A stretch of DNA of 63,502 bases from SIG607 sp045537575. GTDB lineage: Bacteria > Bacillota > Clostridia > Oscillospirales > Acutalibacteraceae. Within the stretch, counting starts at the first letter, position 1. The number at the start of each line of letters is the position of its first letter. The position numbers and the translations under genes were made by a program. The stretch covers positions 1 to 63,502 of the forward strand of contig JAZSPU010000008.1 in assembly GCA_045537575.1 (NCBI GenBank), given 5' to 3'. Of the stretch, positions 1 to 7,828 are shown in pieces. The notes below the pieces were generated by a model. The model did no database searches. It saw only the letters and a program-made list of their open reading frames with translations, and was not told the DNA's origin.

Positions 1-125
1 ATTATACCTCATTCATCTATACGCCTAACTATACCTGTTGCTTTCATATATACATTTCTCCTTAAATTACAAATTGTGTTGTTATCTGTATTTTGAGGAG
101 ATTTATACTGCAACAATTTACTTTT
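1..125. repeat. Composite repeat, left-truncated copy (A3)
   Basis: Bases 1-76 are nearly identical to 5291-5365, and 101-125 nearly match 5431-5455. The copy lacks the REP-hairpin module that sits between these parts in the copy at 5155-5455, having unrelated sequence there. Its tail holds the -35 box of the next gene. Confidence 0.8.
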
Positions 126-145
126 GAGATGAAATATGCTATAAT
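117..145 (+). promoter_or_regulatory. Promoter TTTACT-N17-TATAAT
   Basis: -35 TTTACT at 117-122, 17 bp spacer, -10 TATAAT at 140-145, about 20 bp before the lipoprotein start. The -35 box lies inside the repeat tail shared with the promoter at 5447. Confidence 0.7.
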
Positions 146-165
146 AAATTAAAGGCGGTGATGTT

Positions 166-885
166 GTGAAAAAGATACCTTCTATTATTTTGTGCTTAGC
201 TTTTATTTTCTGTTTATCTGCTTGCTCTTATAATCCACCAAAAGGGTATACCGAAGAACACCATACATACGAAGATATTTTGAAATTTGCGCAATCTATT
301 GACCCCAATGCTACTGTTTCAAAAGAATATACCGATACTACTATTGAAGATTGGAATCGAAACTTTAGAGAATATCCCGCAACTATCAATGGCATAGAAT
401 GTCATGTATCAAGCGTAGGCGATATGGTTTGGAACGATGGCTTTTTAGCTGGCGAATTTGCTCGTCAGTATTATGTGATCGATACTGATTACGACTATCT
501 TGTGCTGCAAAAGATTGTTTCTGAAAAACAGCCTCAATGGAGTATGAAATACGATAATCTAGGAGGCAAATATAATTGGAACAATGTTCTTAGTGTAGAA
601 ATAGCAACCACAGAGAAAAATACCCTTTCGGATAAAGAATTAGAACTTGTTTGGCAAGCTGTGTTGGAGATTGCCGCAGAGTATAATACCTACACTGTCA
701 GAAAAGAACCTTATTTTTCGCTCTCCGCGCCAGGTAAGTATTACGATTCATCAAGAAAAGAATATTTTGTAAAAACTGATGCAAACGTAATAATACACGA
801 TTTATCCGATCAAGGAAAGGCTGATTTTTTCCAAGAATATCATGAGGCTTGGGCTTTGCTAGATTCGGATTTGCAAATTGAATGA
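166..885 (+). CDS. Predicted lipoprotein of unknown function
   Basis: The product is 239 residues with a lipoprotein signal peptide (Lys-Lys, hydrophobic core, lipobox LSAC with Cys at about 20), so it is probably lipidated and held on the outer face of the membrane. The GTG start at 166 is chosen because GGCGGTG lies 5 bases upstream, the same arrangement as at 9969 and 11006. The mature part is rich in Tyr and acidic residues and I recognise no domain. Its promoter comes from a dispersed repeat and a second copy follows it, so it stands as an isolated single-gene unit. An immunity-like or sensor lipoprotein is possible but not shown. Confidence 0.75.
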   Translation: MKKIPSIILCLAFIFCLSACSYNPPKGYTEEHHTYEDILKFAQSIDPNATVSKEYTDTTIEDWNRNFREYPATINGIECHVSSVGDMVWNDGFLAGEFARQYYVIDTDYDYLVLQKIVSEKQPQWSMKYDNLGGKYNWNNVLSVEIATTEKNTLSDKELELVWQAVLEIAAEYNTYTVRKEPYFSLSAPGKYYDSSRKEYFVKTDANVIIHDLSDQGKADFFQEYHEAWALLDSDLQIE

Positions 886-890
886 TACAC

Positions 891-919
891 AAAAGCGAGG
901 TGAAATTCACCTCGCTTTT
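891..919. terminator. Terminator hairpin, copy 1 of a recurring palindrome
   Basis: Arms of 14 bases (891-904 and 906-919) around a single base, ending in a T run. Almost the same palindrome occurs at 5155-5184 and 7769-7794. It should end the lipoprotein transcript. Confidence 0.85.
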
Positions 920-1099
920 GCTATGTATAAGAACCGCCTAAAAAACCGTTTTTGATACCAATGCGTCGGGTGGGGCAAACCAGCGAAAACCCTAGTGTTT
1001 ATGCTGGGTTGGGGCGGTTTACCCTATTATAACGCATTCTTCGATTCTTCTAACTATTCCAGTTGCTTTCGTATATAATTCAATTTCCTTATCACATTT

Positions 1100-1149
1100 G
1101 TAGTGGTTATTCACGAATGACACGCGGGCGATTCGTGAATCGCCCCTAC
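1100..1149. repeat. BIME-like inverted pair of GTAG-headed REP hairpins
   Basis: On the plus strand GTAG at 1100-1103 heads an imperfect hairpin at 1106-1121 (loop AC). On the minus strand GTAG (complement of 1146-1149) heads a perfect 9 bp stem, GGGCGATTC/GAATCGCCC, also with loop AC (1126-1145). Opposed REPs with GTAG heads are the layout of enterobacterial BIMEs; the assignment here is by analogy. Confidence 0.65.
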
Positions 1150-1203
1150 ACAAAATTTCAAATCGTGATACTATTTGTGACTCGTGGGAATTTATACTGC
1201 GTT

Positions 1204-2037
1204 TTAATCAAAGATTTCTTTTAATCGCTTCATTGTTTCATTATCAGGAGAATTGAAAAATGCAGGCTCTTTGCCGATGGCTCTGTATTTGTTTTCGCCC
1301 ATTGCGTGATATGGCAACAGTTCTACTTTCTCAGGTTTGCCGCAACCAATAATAAAATCCTTGATGTTCTTTATTTCTTCTATATTATCATTAACGTCAG
1401 CAATTATTGGAATACGAATCCATAATTTTATCTTTCTTTCAAACACCTTTTTAAGATTTTCAAATATCAATTCGTTTCCCACACCCACATACTTTTTGTG
1501 CTTTAAACTGTCAAAGATTTTAACATCATAGAGAAAAAGATCCGTATAGGGTAAGATTTTTTCAAAACTTTCAAAGGGTATATGTCCTGCGGTATCTACT
1601 GCGGTATGTATACCGTTTTCTTTACATTTTTTGAGTATTTCACAAAGAAAATCTATCTGCAACATACATTCTCCGCCCGAAAAAGTTACACCGCCACCAG
1701 AATTATAATAAAAAGCTTTATCTTTAACAATTTCAGCAAACACCTCATCAACAATATACTCTTTTCCGCAAACTTTACGAGCATCCGCCGGGCAGTAAAA
1801 GGAACATTTGCCGCACAAGTCGCACTTTTCAAGATCATAAGGGCAAACTCGTTTGCATTTACCGCAGTCCATACATTTGTCCTTAAAGAACATCATTTGC
1901 GGTTTAAAATCCTGACTCTCGGGATTATGACACCAAGCGCATTTTAAATTGCACCCTTTAAAAAACACTGTGGTGCGGATTCCCGGGCCATCCGAAAAAG
2001 AACAGTGTTGTATATCAAATATGGTTGCTTTAATCAT
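1204..2037 (-). CDS. Glycyl-radical enzyme activase (radical SAM)
   Basis: This 277-residue radical SAM protein should cleave S-adenosylmethionine reductively and install the glycyl radical on the enzyme encoded just upstream. The radical SAM cluster motif CX3CX2C is at Cys29, Cys33 and Cys36 in a PflA-type N-terminus (SDGPGIRTTVF). A ferredoxin-like insert follows with eight cysteines (55, 58, 61, 65, 72, 75, 78, 82), enough for two more [4Fe-4S] clusters, as in activases of the glycerol dehydratase/CutC/HPAD type rather than plain PflA. The start overlaps the end of the enzyme gene by 8 bases, so the two are translationally coupled. Confidence 0.93.
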   Translation of the reverse strand: MIKATIFDIQHCSFSDGPGIRTTVFFKGCNLKCAWCHNPESQDFKPQMMFFKDKCMDCGKCKRVCPYDLEKCDLCGKCSFYCPADARKVCGKEYIVDEVFAEIVKDKAFYYNSGGGVTFSGGECMLQIDFLCEILKKCKENGIHTAVDTAGHIPFESFEKILPYTDLFLYDVKIFDSLKHKKYVGVGNELIFENLKKVFERKIKLWIRIPIIADVNDNIEEIKNIKDFIIGCGKPEKVELLPYHAMGENKYRAIGKEPAFFNSPDNETMKRLKEIFD

Positions 2038-4270
2038 AAAAATTCCTCGTCAACACTTCCTGCTGCCATTCCGGTGAAAGCGAAGTGAATTTTGCAGAAA
2101 AGCCCGTTACTCTGACTATTAAATCAGGATATTTTTCGGGATGCTTTTGTGCGTCTAAAAGCTGTTCCTTCGTAGTACAGTTAAGCTGCAAAGCCTGAAT
2201 AGAACTTTGTGCAACAGTTTTTAAAAAGGCATAACAGTTATCAAGGGAGATATTGTTCGGTAAAATTATATTTACAACCGAATTGGCTGCCATAGTGGAT
2301 TTATCAATATAATGCATACTGTTAATAACATCTGTAACATTTGGTATTTTCTTTAATCTTGACGGTGTAAGACCCTGCGCAAAGTATTCGCCGTTCTTTC
2401 GACCATCCGGTGTTGCAAGTGTTTTTTCGCCCCAAGAACGAATTTCCGTATAGGTAAGATAACCCATATGAACCTTGCCCCCATAAGAACCGTCACAACT
2501 TTTGCATATATTAAATAAGTCATCATTAAAACGCTTAGCAAGATTGCAGGACACTTCGCTACCGTCTCCCCATCCAGAACAATGGATTGCTTCCATACGC
2601 ATATTTTCATATCCGTCCCAATTAGAGCGAACTGCGTTTAAAAAACTATCAAGAGTGTGCTTTTTTGTATCGAACACTAACTCTTTTATAGCAAGAAGTG
2701 AGTCAATTATGTTGGGGAAACCAAAGAAATAATAGTAGTCATCTCTATATTTAGCACCGTTCAAAGAGTAATCTTTATGATTTTCAATACAATTTTCTAA
2801 TGTTGAAGAAAATATAGGAACGATATCTACTTTATGTAAAATCTGTCCACCTTCTTTAGTTATACTAATGCGTTCACGTATTAAGCGCTCGCAATTTCTT
2901 AAAGTAACCGCATACACGTCTTCAAAGGTTTTGCAGTTATCATACATTTCAAAATTTATAGAAACCGCTTCCATTTTATCTGTTAGCTTATACAGTGCAA
3001 ACTCAAAAGGCTTCAACAAATTCAAGTAATTTCCGCAATCATGTTTTTCTTGATATGTTGCAATATCCCAACATCCCGAGACAATATAATCTCTTGCCTC
3101 TTCAATAGGTCTGCCGGCACGAAGCAATGAAGGTATTACTGCATCATCGTTTTCAAAAAGGACAGTACTTGTTCCATTGATAACAGAAATATTTATTTCA
3201 TCAAAATATTCCTTCGGAGAATCAGCAGAAAATCTACATTTGATTTTAGGGTATATTATTTTTTCTTCCCTTGCAGCATGTAAAAACATCTGGGTCAACT
3301 CATTATATAAAGGCTTACCATCTTTATCGCAACCGCCGAGCACATAAGTATTCTCTAACTCATGGTCAGCATAACCAACCATTTTCATATCATGGTCATA
3401 GTGACAATCCCATAAAAGTAAAAATTGACAAATCAATCCGTAGGCTTCTTCTTTTGTTAGAACGCCACATTTTATGTCATTTTCATAAAACGGATATAAA
3501 TCCATATCCAATCTTCCGAAAGAATTAGCCCCAATGCCTTCTAATGAGCCCAAAGCCTTCCGCATAAAAGCAAGTGTGTTTAATGCTTCATAAAAATTCC
3601 GAGGTTTTTCCCAAGGAACACACCTGGCCGTTTCTGCAATAAGCGATAAGTTCTTTCTGTACATATCGTTTTTTTCTGACGCAAGCATATTCTCTGCTTT
3701 TTGGGAGAATTTGTCTGCCATTTCTTTCATAGAAAGCATTGCTTGACACACGGCATTCAAGAAGTCTATTTCATCTTGATTTTTTGCAGTATCAAGTTCT
3801 TTTTTTGCTTTCTCGTAAATTCCTTTCAGTCCGTTTTCTAAGATAGGACGGTTATTAAAGCTGAAATGTTGGCTATCGTCATTATGTGGACCACAAATCA
3901 GATATAGTTTCTCTGCCGATTGCTTGCAACGTTTGTCCCAAAGAGAAAGGTTCTGCTCAATAAATAAATGGGAATTTTTTCTGTAGGTCCATCCACCGGC
4001 ATGTTTATGCCCACGGAAATTGCGTGCACCGTCGCAATGGGCAGCCATCGTTCCCGTTTCATAATAAAAAGGCGAATTATAAAACAATACAGGCTCAAAC
4101 ATTTCAGTAATTGTTTTATATTGCAAAACCTTCATTTCGTAAACTGACATGTTTTCTTCTGCCTGATCGTCCATAACAGTAGTACACTCTTCATAAAATG
4201 CCCTGGCCCTGTTATCTGCTTTGTTCCAGTAATAGTCCTTTAATTCTTTACGCAAATTCTGATAATTCAT
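2030..4270 (-). CDS. Glycyl-radical enzyme of unassigned substrate (PFL family)
   Basis: The 746-residue protein has the PFL/glycyl-radical fold. The C-terminal radical motif is RVTGFSAKF with Gly723, where most relatives have RVAGYSA. The thiyl-radical cysteine is Cys400 in VSGCWD. Dehydratases and lyases such as glycerol dehydratase, CutC and HypD carry Cys-X-Glu here and true PFL has Cys-Cys, so Cys-Trp-Asp does not match a standard type. The N-terminal stretch RGHKHAGGWTYRKN is also unlike those enzymes. A ribosome site (AAAGGAGG) precedes ATG at 4270. The activase follows, and an AraC regulator is divergent and probably controls the pair. An anaerobic lyase or dehydratase is likely; the substrate is unknown. 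Confidence 0.9.
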   Translation of the reverse strand: MNYQNLRKELKDYYWNKADNRARAFYEECTTVMDDQAEENMSVYEMKVLQYKTITEMFEPVLFYNSPFYYETGTMAAHCDGARNFRGHKHAGGWTYRKNSHLFIEQNLSLWDKRCKQSAEKLYLICGPHNDDSQHFSFNNRPILENGLKGIYEKAKKELDTAKNQDEIDFLNAVCQAMLSMKEMADKFSQKAENMLASEKNDMYRKNLSLIAETARCVPWEKPRNFYEALNTLAFMRKALGSLEGIGANSFGRLDMDLYPFYENDIKCGVLTKEEAYGLICQFLLLWDCHYDHDMKMVGYADHELENTYVLGGCDKDGKPLYNELTQMFLHAAREEKIIYPKIKCRFSADSPKEYFDEINISVINGTSTVLFENDDAVIPSLLRAGRPIEEARDYIVSGCWDIATYQEKHDCGNYLNLLKPFEFALYKLTDKMEAVSINFEMYDNCKTFEDVYAVTLRNCERLIRERISITKEGGQILHKVDIVPIFSSTLENCIENHKDYSLNGAKYRDDYYYFFGFPNIIDSLLAIKELVFDTKKHTLDSFLNAVRSNWDGYENMRMEAIHCSGWGDGSEVSCNLAKRFNDDLFNICKSCDGSYGGKVHMGYLTYTEIRSWGEKTLATPDGRKNGEYFAQGLTPSRLKKIPNVTDVINSMHYIDKSTMAANSVVNIILPNNISLDNCYAFLKTVAQSSIQALQLNCTTKEQLLDAQKHPEKYPDLIVRVTGFSAKFTSLSPEWQQEVLTRNFYD

Positions 4271-4351
4271 AAAATCATCCTCCTTTTTATAGGATAACTT
4301 TTCAAAAAAACATTAACAATGCAAAAAAGAGAAATTTGTAAAAAAAGGAAA

Positions 4352-4380
4352 TTGAAAATTTTGTTTTTCCGTATTATAAT
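4352..4380 (+). promoter_or_regulatory. Promoter TTGAAA-N17-TATAAT for the AraC gene
   Basis: -35 TTGAAA at 4352-4357 and -10 TATAAT at 4375-4380, 17 bp apart. It lies in the 133-base gap shared with the divergent enzyme gene, so the regulator can act on both. Confidence 0.8.
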
Positions 4381-4403
4381 ATACTAAAAAGGATGGTTTG
4401 TTT

Positions 4404-5156
4404 ATGTTTTTCTCAGATATAAGAGTCAAGGATATCGCTCATATTCTGCATTTTACACCACAAACAATGAAATTTACTGCAAAAAACCGAAGCAACCACA
4501 TTATTGGTATCCAGCTTTCCGGCAACGCGAAGCATTTTTTTGCAGATCATCAATTTACATTGGATGCGAACTGTCTGTATTTTTTTAATGAAAAAGACGA
4601 TTACAGGGTCGAAATAGCAGAAAAGGGACTGTGCCTCTCAATACATTTCACCACCTATGCGCCGATAGAAGTAAAAAGCTTTTGCATAAAAATCAAAGAT
4701 AACAGCTCCATTGTCTGCATACTGAACAGCATTGAACAGCAGTTTACAAAGGCGGGTAAATGCACCGCTAAATCCCTTAGCGAATTATATAAACTATTGG
4801 GCATTTTTGAAGATATTTATTTAAAAGAATATTTCCCGCAAAACGCGAAGATTGTAAAGGCAAAGGAATATATCAATTTGCATTTTAGGGAAGATGACTG
4901 TATTGCCATGGCGGCAAAAGAATATGGCGTAACCCCACGGCGCTTTAACGATATTTTCAAAAACAATTATCATACCACACCGAACCAGTATATTATCAAT
5001 TATAAAATCAACCTTGCAAAAAAGTTATTAAAGGCAGAGGAACTTTCTATCCACGACATTTCAAATTTGTGTGGGTTTGAAGATGTATATTATTTTAGCA
5101 AAACCTTTAAAAAAATAACCGGACAGACAGCAAGGGATTTTAGAAAACAAATATAA
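4404..5156 (+). CDS. AraC-family transcriptional regulator
   Basis: The product is 250 residues from ATG 4404, chosen over TTG 4398 because GGATGG is better spaced. The C-terminal ~100 residues form the double helix-turn-helix of AraC proteins: the first helices around AMAAKEYGVTPRRFNDIFK, the second around HDISNLCGFEDVYYFSKTFKK. The N-terminal half is a cupin-like sensing domain (HFFADHQFTLDANCLYFF). Being divergent from the glycyl-radical enzyme, it is probably its substrate-responsive activator; the ligand is unknown. The stop codon lies in the first bases of the terminator palindrome. Confidence 0.9.
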   Translation: MFFSDIRVKDIAHILHFTPQTMKFTAKNRSNHIIGIQLSGNAKHFFADHQFTLDANCLYFFNEKDDYRVEIAEKGLCLSIHFTTYAPIEVKSFCIKIKDNSSIVCILNSIEQQFTKAGKCTAKSLSELYKLLGIFEDIYLKEYFPQNAKIVKAKEYINLHFREDDCIAMAAKEYGVTPRRFNDIFKNNYHTTPNQYIINYKINLAKKLLKAEELSIHDISNLCGFEDVYYFSKTFKKITGQTARDFRKQI

Positions 5157-5184
5157 AAGCGAGGTGAAATTTCACCTCGCTTTT
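5155..5184. terminator. Terminator hairpin, copy 2 (perfect 30-base palindrome)
   Basis: Arms 5155-5169 and 5170-5184 are perfectly complementary and end in T4. It overlaps the AraC stop codon by two bases. Confidence 0.85.
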
Positions 5185-5366
5185 GCTATGTATAAAAACC
5201 GCCTAAAAAACCGTTTTTGATACCAATGCGTCGGGTGGGGCAAACCAGCGAAAACCCCAGTGTTTATGCGGTTTTATAGCTATTGGTGTTATTATACCTC
5301 ATTCATCTATACGCCTAACTATACCTGTTGCTTTCGTATATACATTTCTCCTTAAATTACAAATTA

Positions 5367-5389
5367 GGCGATTCGTGAATCGCCCCTAC
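5367..5389 (-). repeat. GTAG-headed REP-like hairpin
   Basis: Read on the minus strand, GTAG is followed by an 8-9 bp stem (GGGCGATTC/GAATCGCC) with loop AC. It is the same element as 1126-1149. Confidence 0.7.
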
Positions 5390-5446
5390 ACAAAATTTTC
5401 AAATCGTGATACTATTTGTGACTCGTGGGAATTTCTACTGCAAGAA

Positions 5447-5475
5447 TTTACTTTTTAGGACGGTTATGGTATAAT
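5447..5475 (+). promoter_or_regulatory. Promoter TTTACT-N17-TATAAT
   Basis: -35 TTTACT at 5447-5452 within the repeat tail, -10 TATAAT at 5470-5475. It serves the metallo-hydrolase gene. Confidence 0.75.
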
Positions 5476-5497
5476 AAATATGTTGGAGGTGCGTTAA

Positions 5498-7105
5498 ATG
5501 AAAATACAGTTTATCGGTGCAACCCATGAGGTAACAGGAAGCTGTACTCTTTTAGAAATTAACAATAAATATTATTTGGTCGATTGTGGCATGGAGCAAG
5601 GTGTAGATGTTTTTTTGAATATTACTCTTCCCGTTCCTGCCAACTGTATCGAAGCGGTATTTTTGACACATGCTCATATCGATCACTCAGGTATGCTTCC
5701 TAAACTCTACAAAGATGGATTTAAGGGTAAAATCTACGCAACCGATGTGACTTGTGATCTTTGCAACATTATGTTGCGTGATTCTGCACACATTCAGGAA
5801 TTTGAAGCGAAATGGCGTTCCCGAAAAGCCGAACGCGCAGGTCTTGAAACCTTTGAGCCTGTTTATGATATGCAAGATGCACTAGGTGCTATTTCTCTAT
5901 TCCGCAGATGTAATTACGGAGAAATAATATATCCTGCCGAGGACATAGAACTTCGGTTTACAGATATTGGTCATCTTCTGGGTTCGGCATGTATTGAACT
6001 TTGGTTGACTGAAGGCGATACGAGTAAAAAGATTGTATTCAGCGGTGATGTCGGAAATACCAATCAACGTATTATCCGTGATCCTCAGCAGGTCGAAGAA
6101 ACCGATTATTTGGTTATCGAATCAACTTACGGCAACCGCCTACACTCTAGTGACCGAAACAATGTGGTGTCGGAGTTTGCCGATCATATTCAAAGAGCAT
6201 TGGACCGTGGCGGCAATGTAGTCATTCCTTCGTTTGCGGTAGGGCGGACGCAGGAAATACTTTACGCAATTCGTGAAATCAAGCAAAATGGGCTTGTCAA
6301 AGGACACGAGCATTTCCCTGTGTATGTTGACAGTCCTCTTGCGGCTGAGGCAACCGCTATCTTTATGCAATGTAATCCAATATGCTTTGATGAAGAAACA
6401 CTGGCGCTTATCAAACAGGGCATCAATCCGATTTGGTTTGATGATATCCGTATGACGATAACATCGGATGACTCTAAGCAGATAAATTTTAGCAACGAGC
6501 CGAAGGTCATTATTTCTGCCAGTGGAATGTGCGAAGCCGGTCGTATCCGTCATCACCTCAAGCATAATCTGTGGAAGGAAAACAATATTATTCTTTTTGT
6601 GGGTTATCAAGCAGAAGGTTCACTGGGAAGAAGATTATTAAATGGTGAAAAAAACGTAACCCTGTTTGGAGAAGAAATTACGGTAAATGCTGAAATATGC
6701 TCTCTGCACGGAACTAGCGGACACGCCGATCAATTAGGACTGATACGATGGATCGAAGGTTACAGCAAACAGCCTGAGCTGATATTTGTTAATCATGGTG
6801 ACGATGAAGCTTGTGAGGATTTCAAAAACCTATTATCTGAAAAAGGCTATCGTGCTGAGGCTCCTTACAGTGGAACTGAATACGATCTTTTAACCGGCAG
6901 GATTACGGCTTATACCGAAGGTAAAAAAATTGACCGAGTTAGTACACTTAAAAGTAATACTCGTGCCGATATGATTTATAATAACCTTGTTTTTGAGGCG
7001 GAAAAGTTACTCACACTTGTTAAAGCGCGCAGAGGCAGAACAAACAAGGACAATGCAAAACTAACTTCACAGATTCGCGAACTTTGTGATAAATGGAAGG
7101 ATTAG
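5498..7105 (+). CDS. MBL-fold/beta-CASP RNA-type metallo-hydrolase
   Basis: The product is 535 residues. The metallo-beta-lactamase motifs are in order: HAHIDH (zinc motif HXHXDH) near 57-62, GHLLGSA, and FSGDVGN. Then come the beta-CASP segment (SFAVGRTQEIL, SASGMCEAGRIRHH) and the RMMBL tail HGTSGHADQ. This is the architecture of RNA-processing nucleases related to CPSF-73/Ysh1, with a longer C-terminus than RNase J-type minimal forms. An intracellular RNase role is inferred from the family. Ribosome site GGAGGTG precedes ATG 5498. It is followed 17 bases later by the LOG gene, so both probably share one transcript. Confidence 0.9.
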   Translation: MKIQFIGATHEVTGSCTLLEINNKYYLVDCGMEQGVDVFLNITLPVPANCIEAVFLTHAHIDHSGMLPKLYKDGFKGKIYATDVTCDLCNIMLRDSAHIQEFEAKWRSRKAERAGLETFEPVYDMQDALGAISLFRRCNYGEIIYPAEDIELRFTDIGHLLGSACIELWLTEGDTSKKIVFSGDVGNTNQRIIRDPQQVEETDYLVIESTYGNRLHSSDRNNVVSEFADHIQRALDRGGNVVIPSFAVGRTQEILYAIREIKQNGLVKGHEHFPVYVDSPLAAEATAIFMQCNPICFDEETLALIKQGINPIWFDDIRMTITSDDSKQINFSNEPKVIISASGMCEAGRIRHHLKHNLWKENNIILFVGYQAEGSLGRRLLNGEKNVTLFGEEITVNAEICSLHGTSGHADQLGLIRWIEGYSKQPELIFVNHGDDEACEDFKNLLSEKGYRAEAPYSGTEYDLLTGRITAYTEGKKIDRVSTLKSNTRADMIYNNLVFEAEKLLTLVKARRGRTNKDNAKLTSQIRELCDKWKD

Positions 7106-7122
7106 AAAAGAGGTAATAAATA

Positions 7123-7704
7123 ATGAAAATATGTGTTTACGGTGCGGCATCCCCGACCATCGATCCAGAGTATATGGCATTGGTGGAGGAAATGGGCAAA
7201 GAAATGGCAAACCGCGGACATTCTCTTGTGTTTGGTGGTGGCGGTAACGGCCTTATGGGAGCGGCTGCAAGAGGCGTTCGTGCAGAAGGCGGATATATTC
7301 TTGGTGTTATTCCAAAATTCTTTGATGAAGAAAATGTAGAAGCAATATGCGACTTCTGTGATGAACTCATACAACCTGACACAATGCGTCAGCGTAAACA
7401 AATTATGGAAGACAATGCCGATGCATTTATCGTAGTTCCTGGTGGTATCGGTACCTTTGAAGAATTTTTTGAAATTCTGACCTTAAAGCAGCTTTGCAGA
7501 CACAATAAACCCATTGCAATTTACAATTTGAAAGGTTATTATGATGATATAAATCATGCTATGGAACAGGCAATGAAAAAGAATTTTATACGTGATGATT
7601 GCAGGGAACTATATTTTATAACAAAGAATTTGGAAGAACTGTTCAGCTATATTGAGAGCCCCACAGTACAAATTCGAACGGTGAAAGATCTAAAAGATGG
7701 CTGA
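7123..7704 (+). CDS. LOG-family (TIGR00730) nucleoside-monophosphate phosphoribohydrolase
   Basis: The 193-residue protein has the Rossmann-like lysine-decarboxylase fold. Diagnostic motifs are GGGGNGLMGAAARG near 39-52 and PGGIGTFEEFFE near 105-116, the PGGXGTXXE signature of LONELY GUY proteins that release ribose 5-phosphate from cytokinin-type or purine nucleotides. In bacteria this family often acts in nucleotide salvage, although older annotations call it lysine decarboxylase. Together with the upstream RNA hydrolase it suggests RNA/nucleotide turnover. Confidence 0.9.
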   Translation: MKICVYGAASPTIDPEYMALVEEMGKEMANRGHSLVFGGGGNGLMGAAARGVRAEGGYILGVIPKFFDEENVEAICDFCDELIQPDTMRQRKQIMEDNADAFIVVPGGIGTFEEFFEILTLKQLCRHNKPIAIYNLKGYYDDINHAMEQAMKKNFIRDDCRELYFITKNLEELFSYIESPTVQIRTVKDLKDG

Positions 7705-7768
7705 TTAAAATACCTATCAAAGCAATAAAATTTATGAATGGCGTTTTATCAAACAAATAACAACTACA

Positions 7769-7794
7769 AAAGCGAGGTGATTTCACCTCGCTTT
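7769..7794. terminator. Terminator hairpin, copy 3
   Basis: Arms 7769-7780 and 7783-7794 around TT. It is the same palindrome as at 891 and 5155 but without the rest of the composite repeat. It separates the convergent LOG and murQ genes. Confidence 0.85.
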
Positions 7795-7828
7795 GCTTTA
7801 TATCTTTCTATCCCACCGCGGCAAGCGG

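Larger units (their letters stand above)
891..1200. repeat. Composite intergenic repeat copy A1
   Basis: This fills the 318-base gap between the lipoprotein and the activase gene. In order: terminator hairpin 891-919, a ~85 base module shared with 5185-5266, a diverged version of the module at 1-76 (about 1020-1090), an inverted pair of REP-like hairpins (1100-1149), and a ~50 base tail shared with 5390-5440. No gene is seen here. Confidence 0.85.
5155..5455. repeat. Composite intergenic repeat copy A2
   Basis: This fills the 341-base gap after the AraC gene. Modules in order: terminator palindrome; ~80 bases shared with copy A1; 5291-5365 nearly identical to bases 1-76; one REP hairpin with CTAC/GTAG (5367-5389); and a tail (5390-5455) shared with A1 and A3 that ends in a -35 box. 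No gene is seen. Confidence 0.85.

Noticed and set aside
698..910. 70-codon minus-strand frame at the end of the lipoprotein gene
   Set aside because: It starts inside the terminator hairpin of a dispersed repeat and has no ribosome site.
4291..4319. Promoter TTGTTA-N17-TATCCT for the glycyl-radical operon
   Set aside because: The implied start would fall inside the ribosome site (about 4284), so it is unlikely to be the working promoter.
6140..6610. 156-codon minus-strand frame within the metallo-hydrolase
   Set aside because: Shadow of the beta-CASP region, with no start signal.
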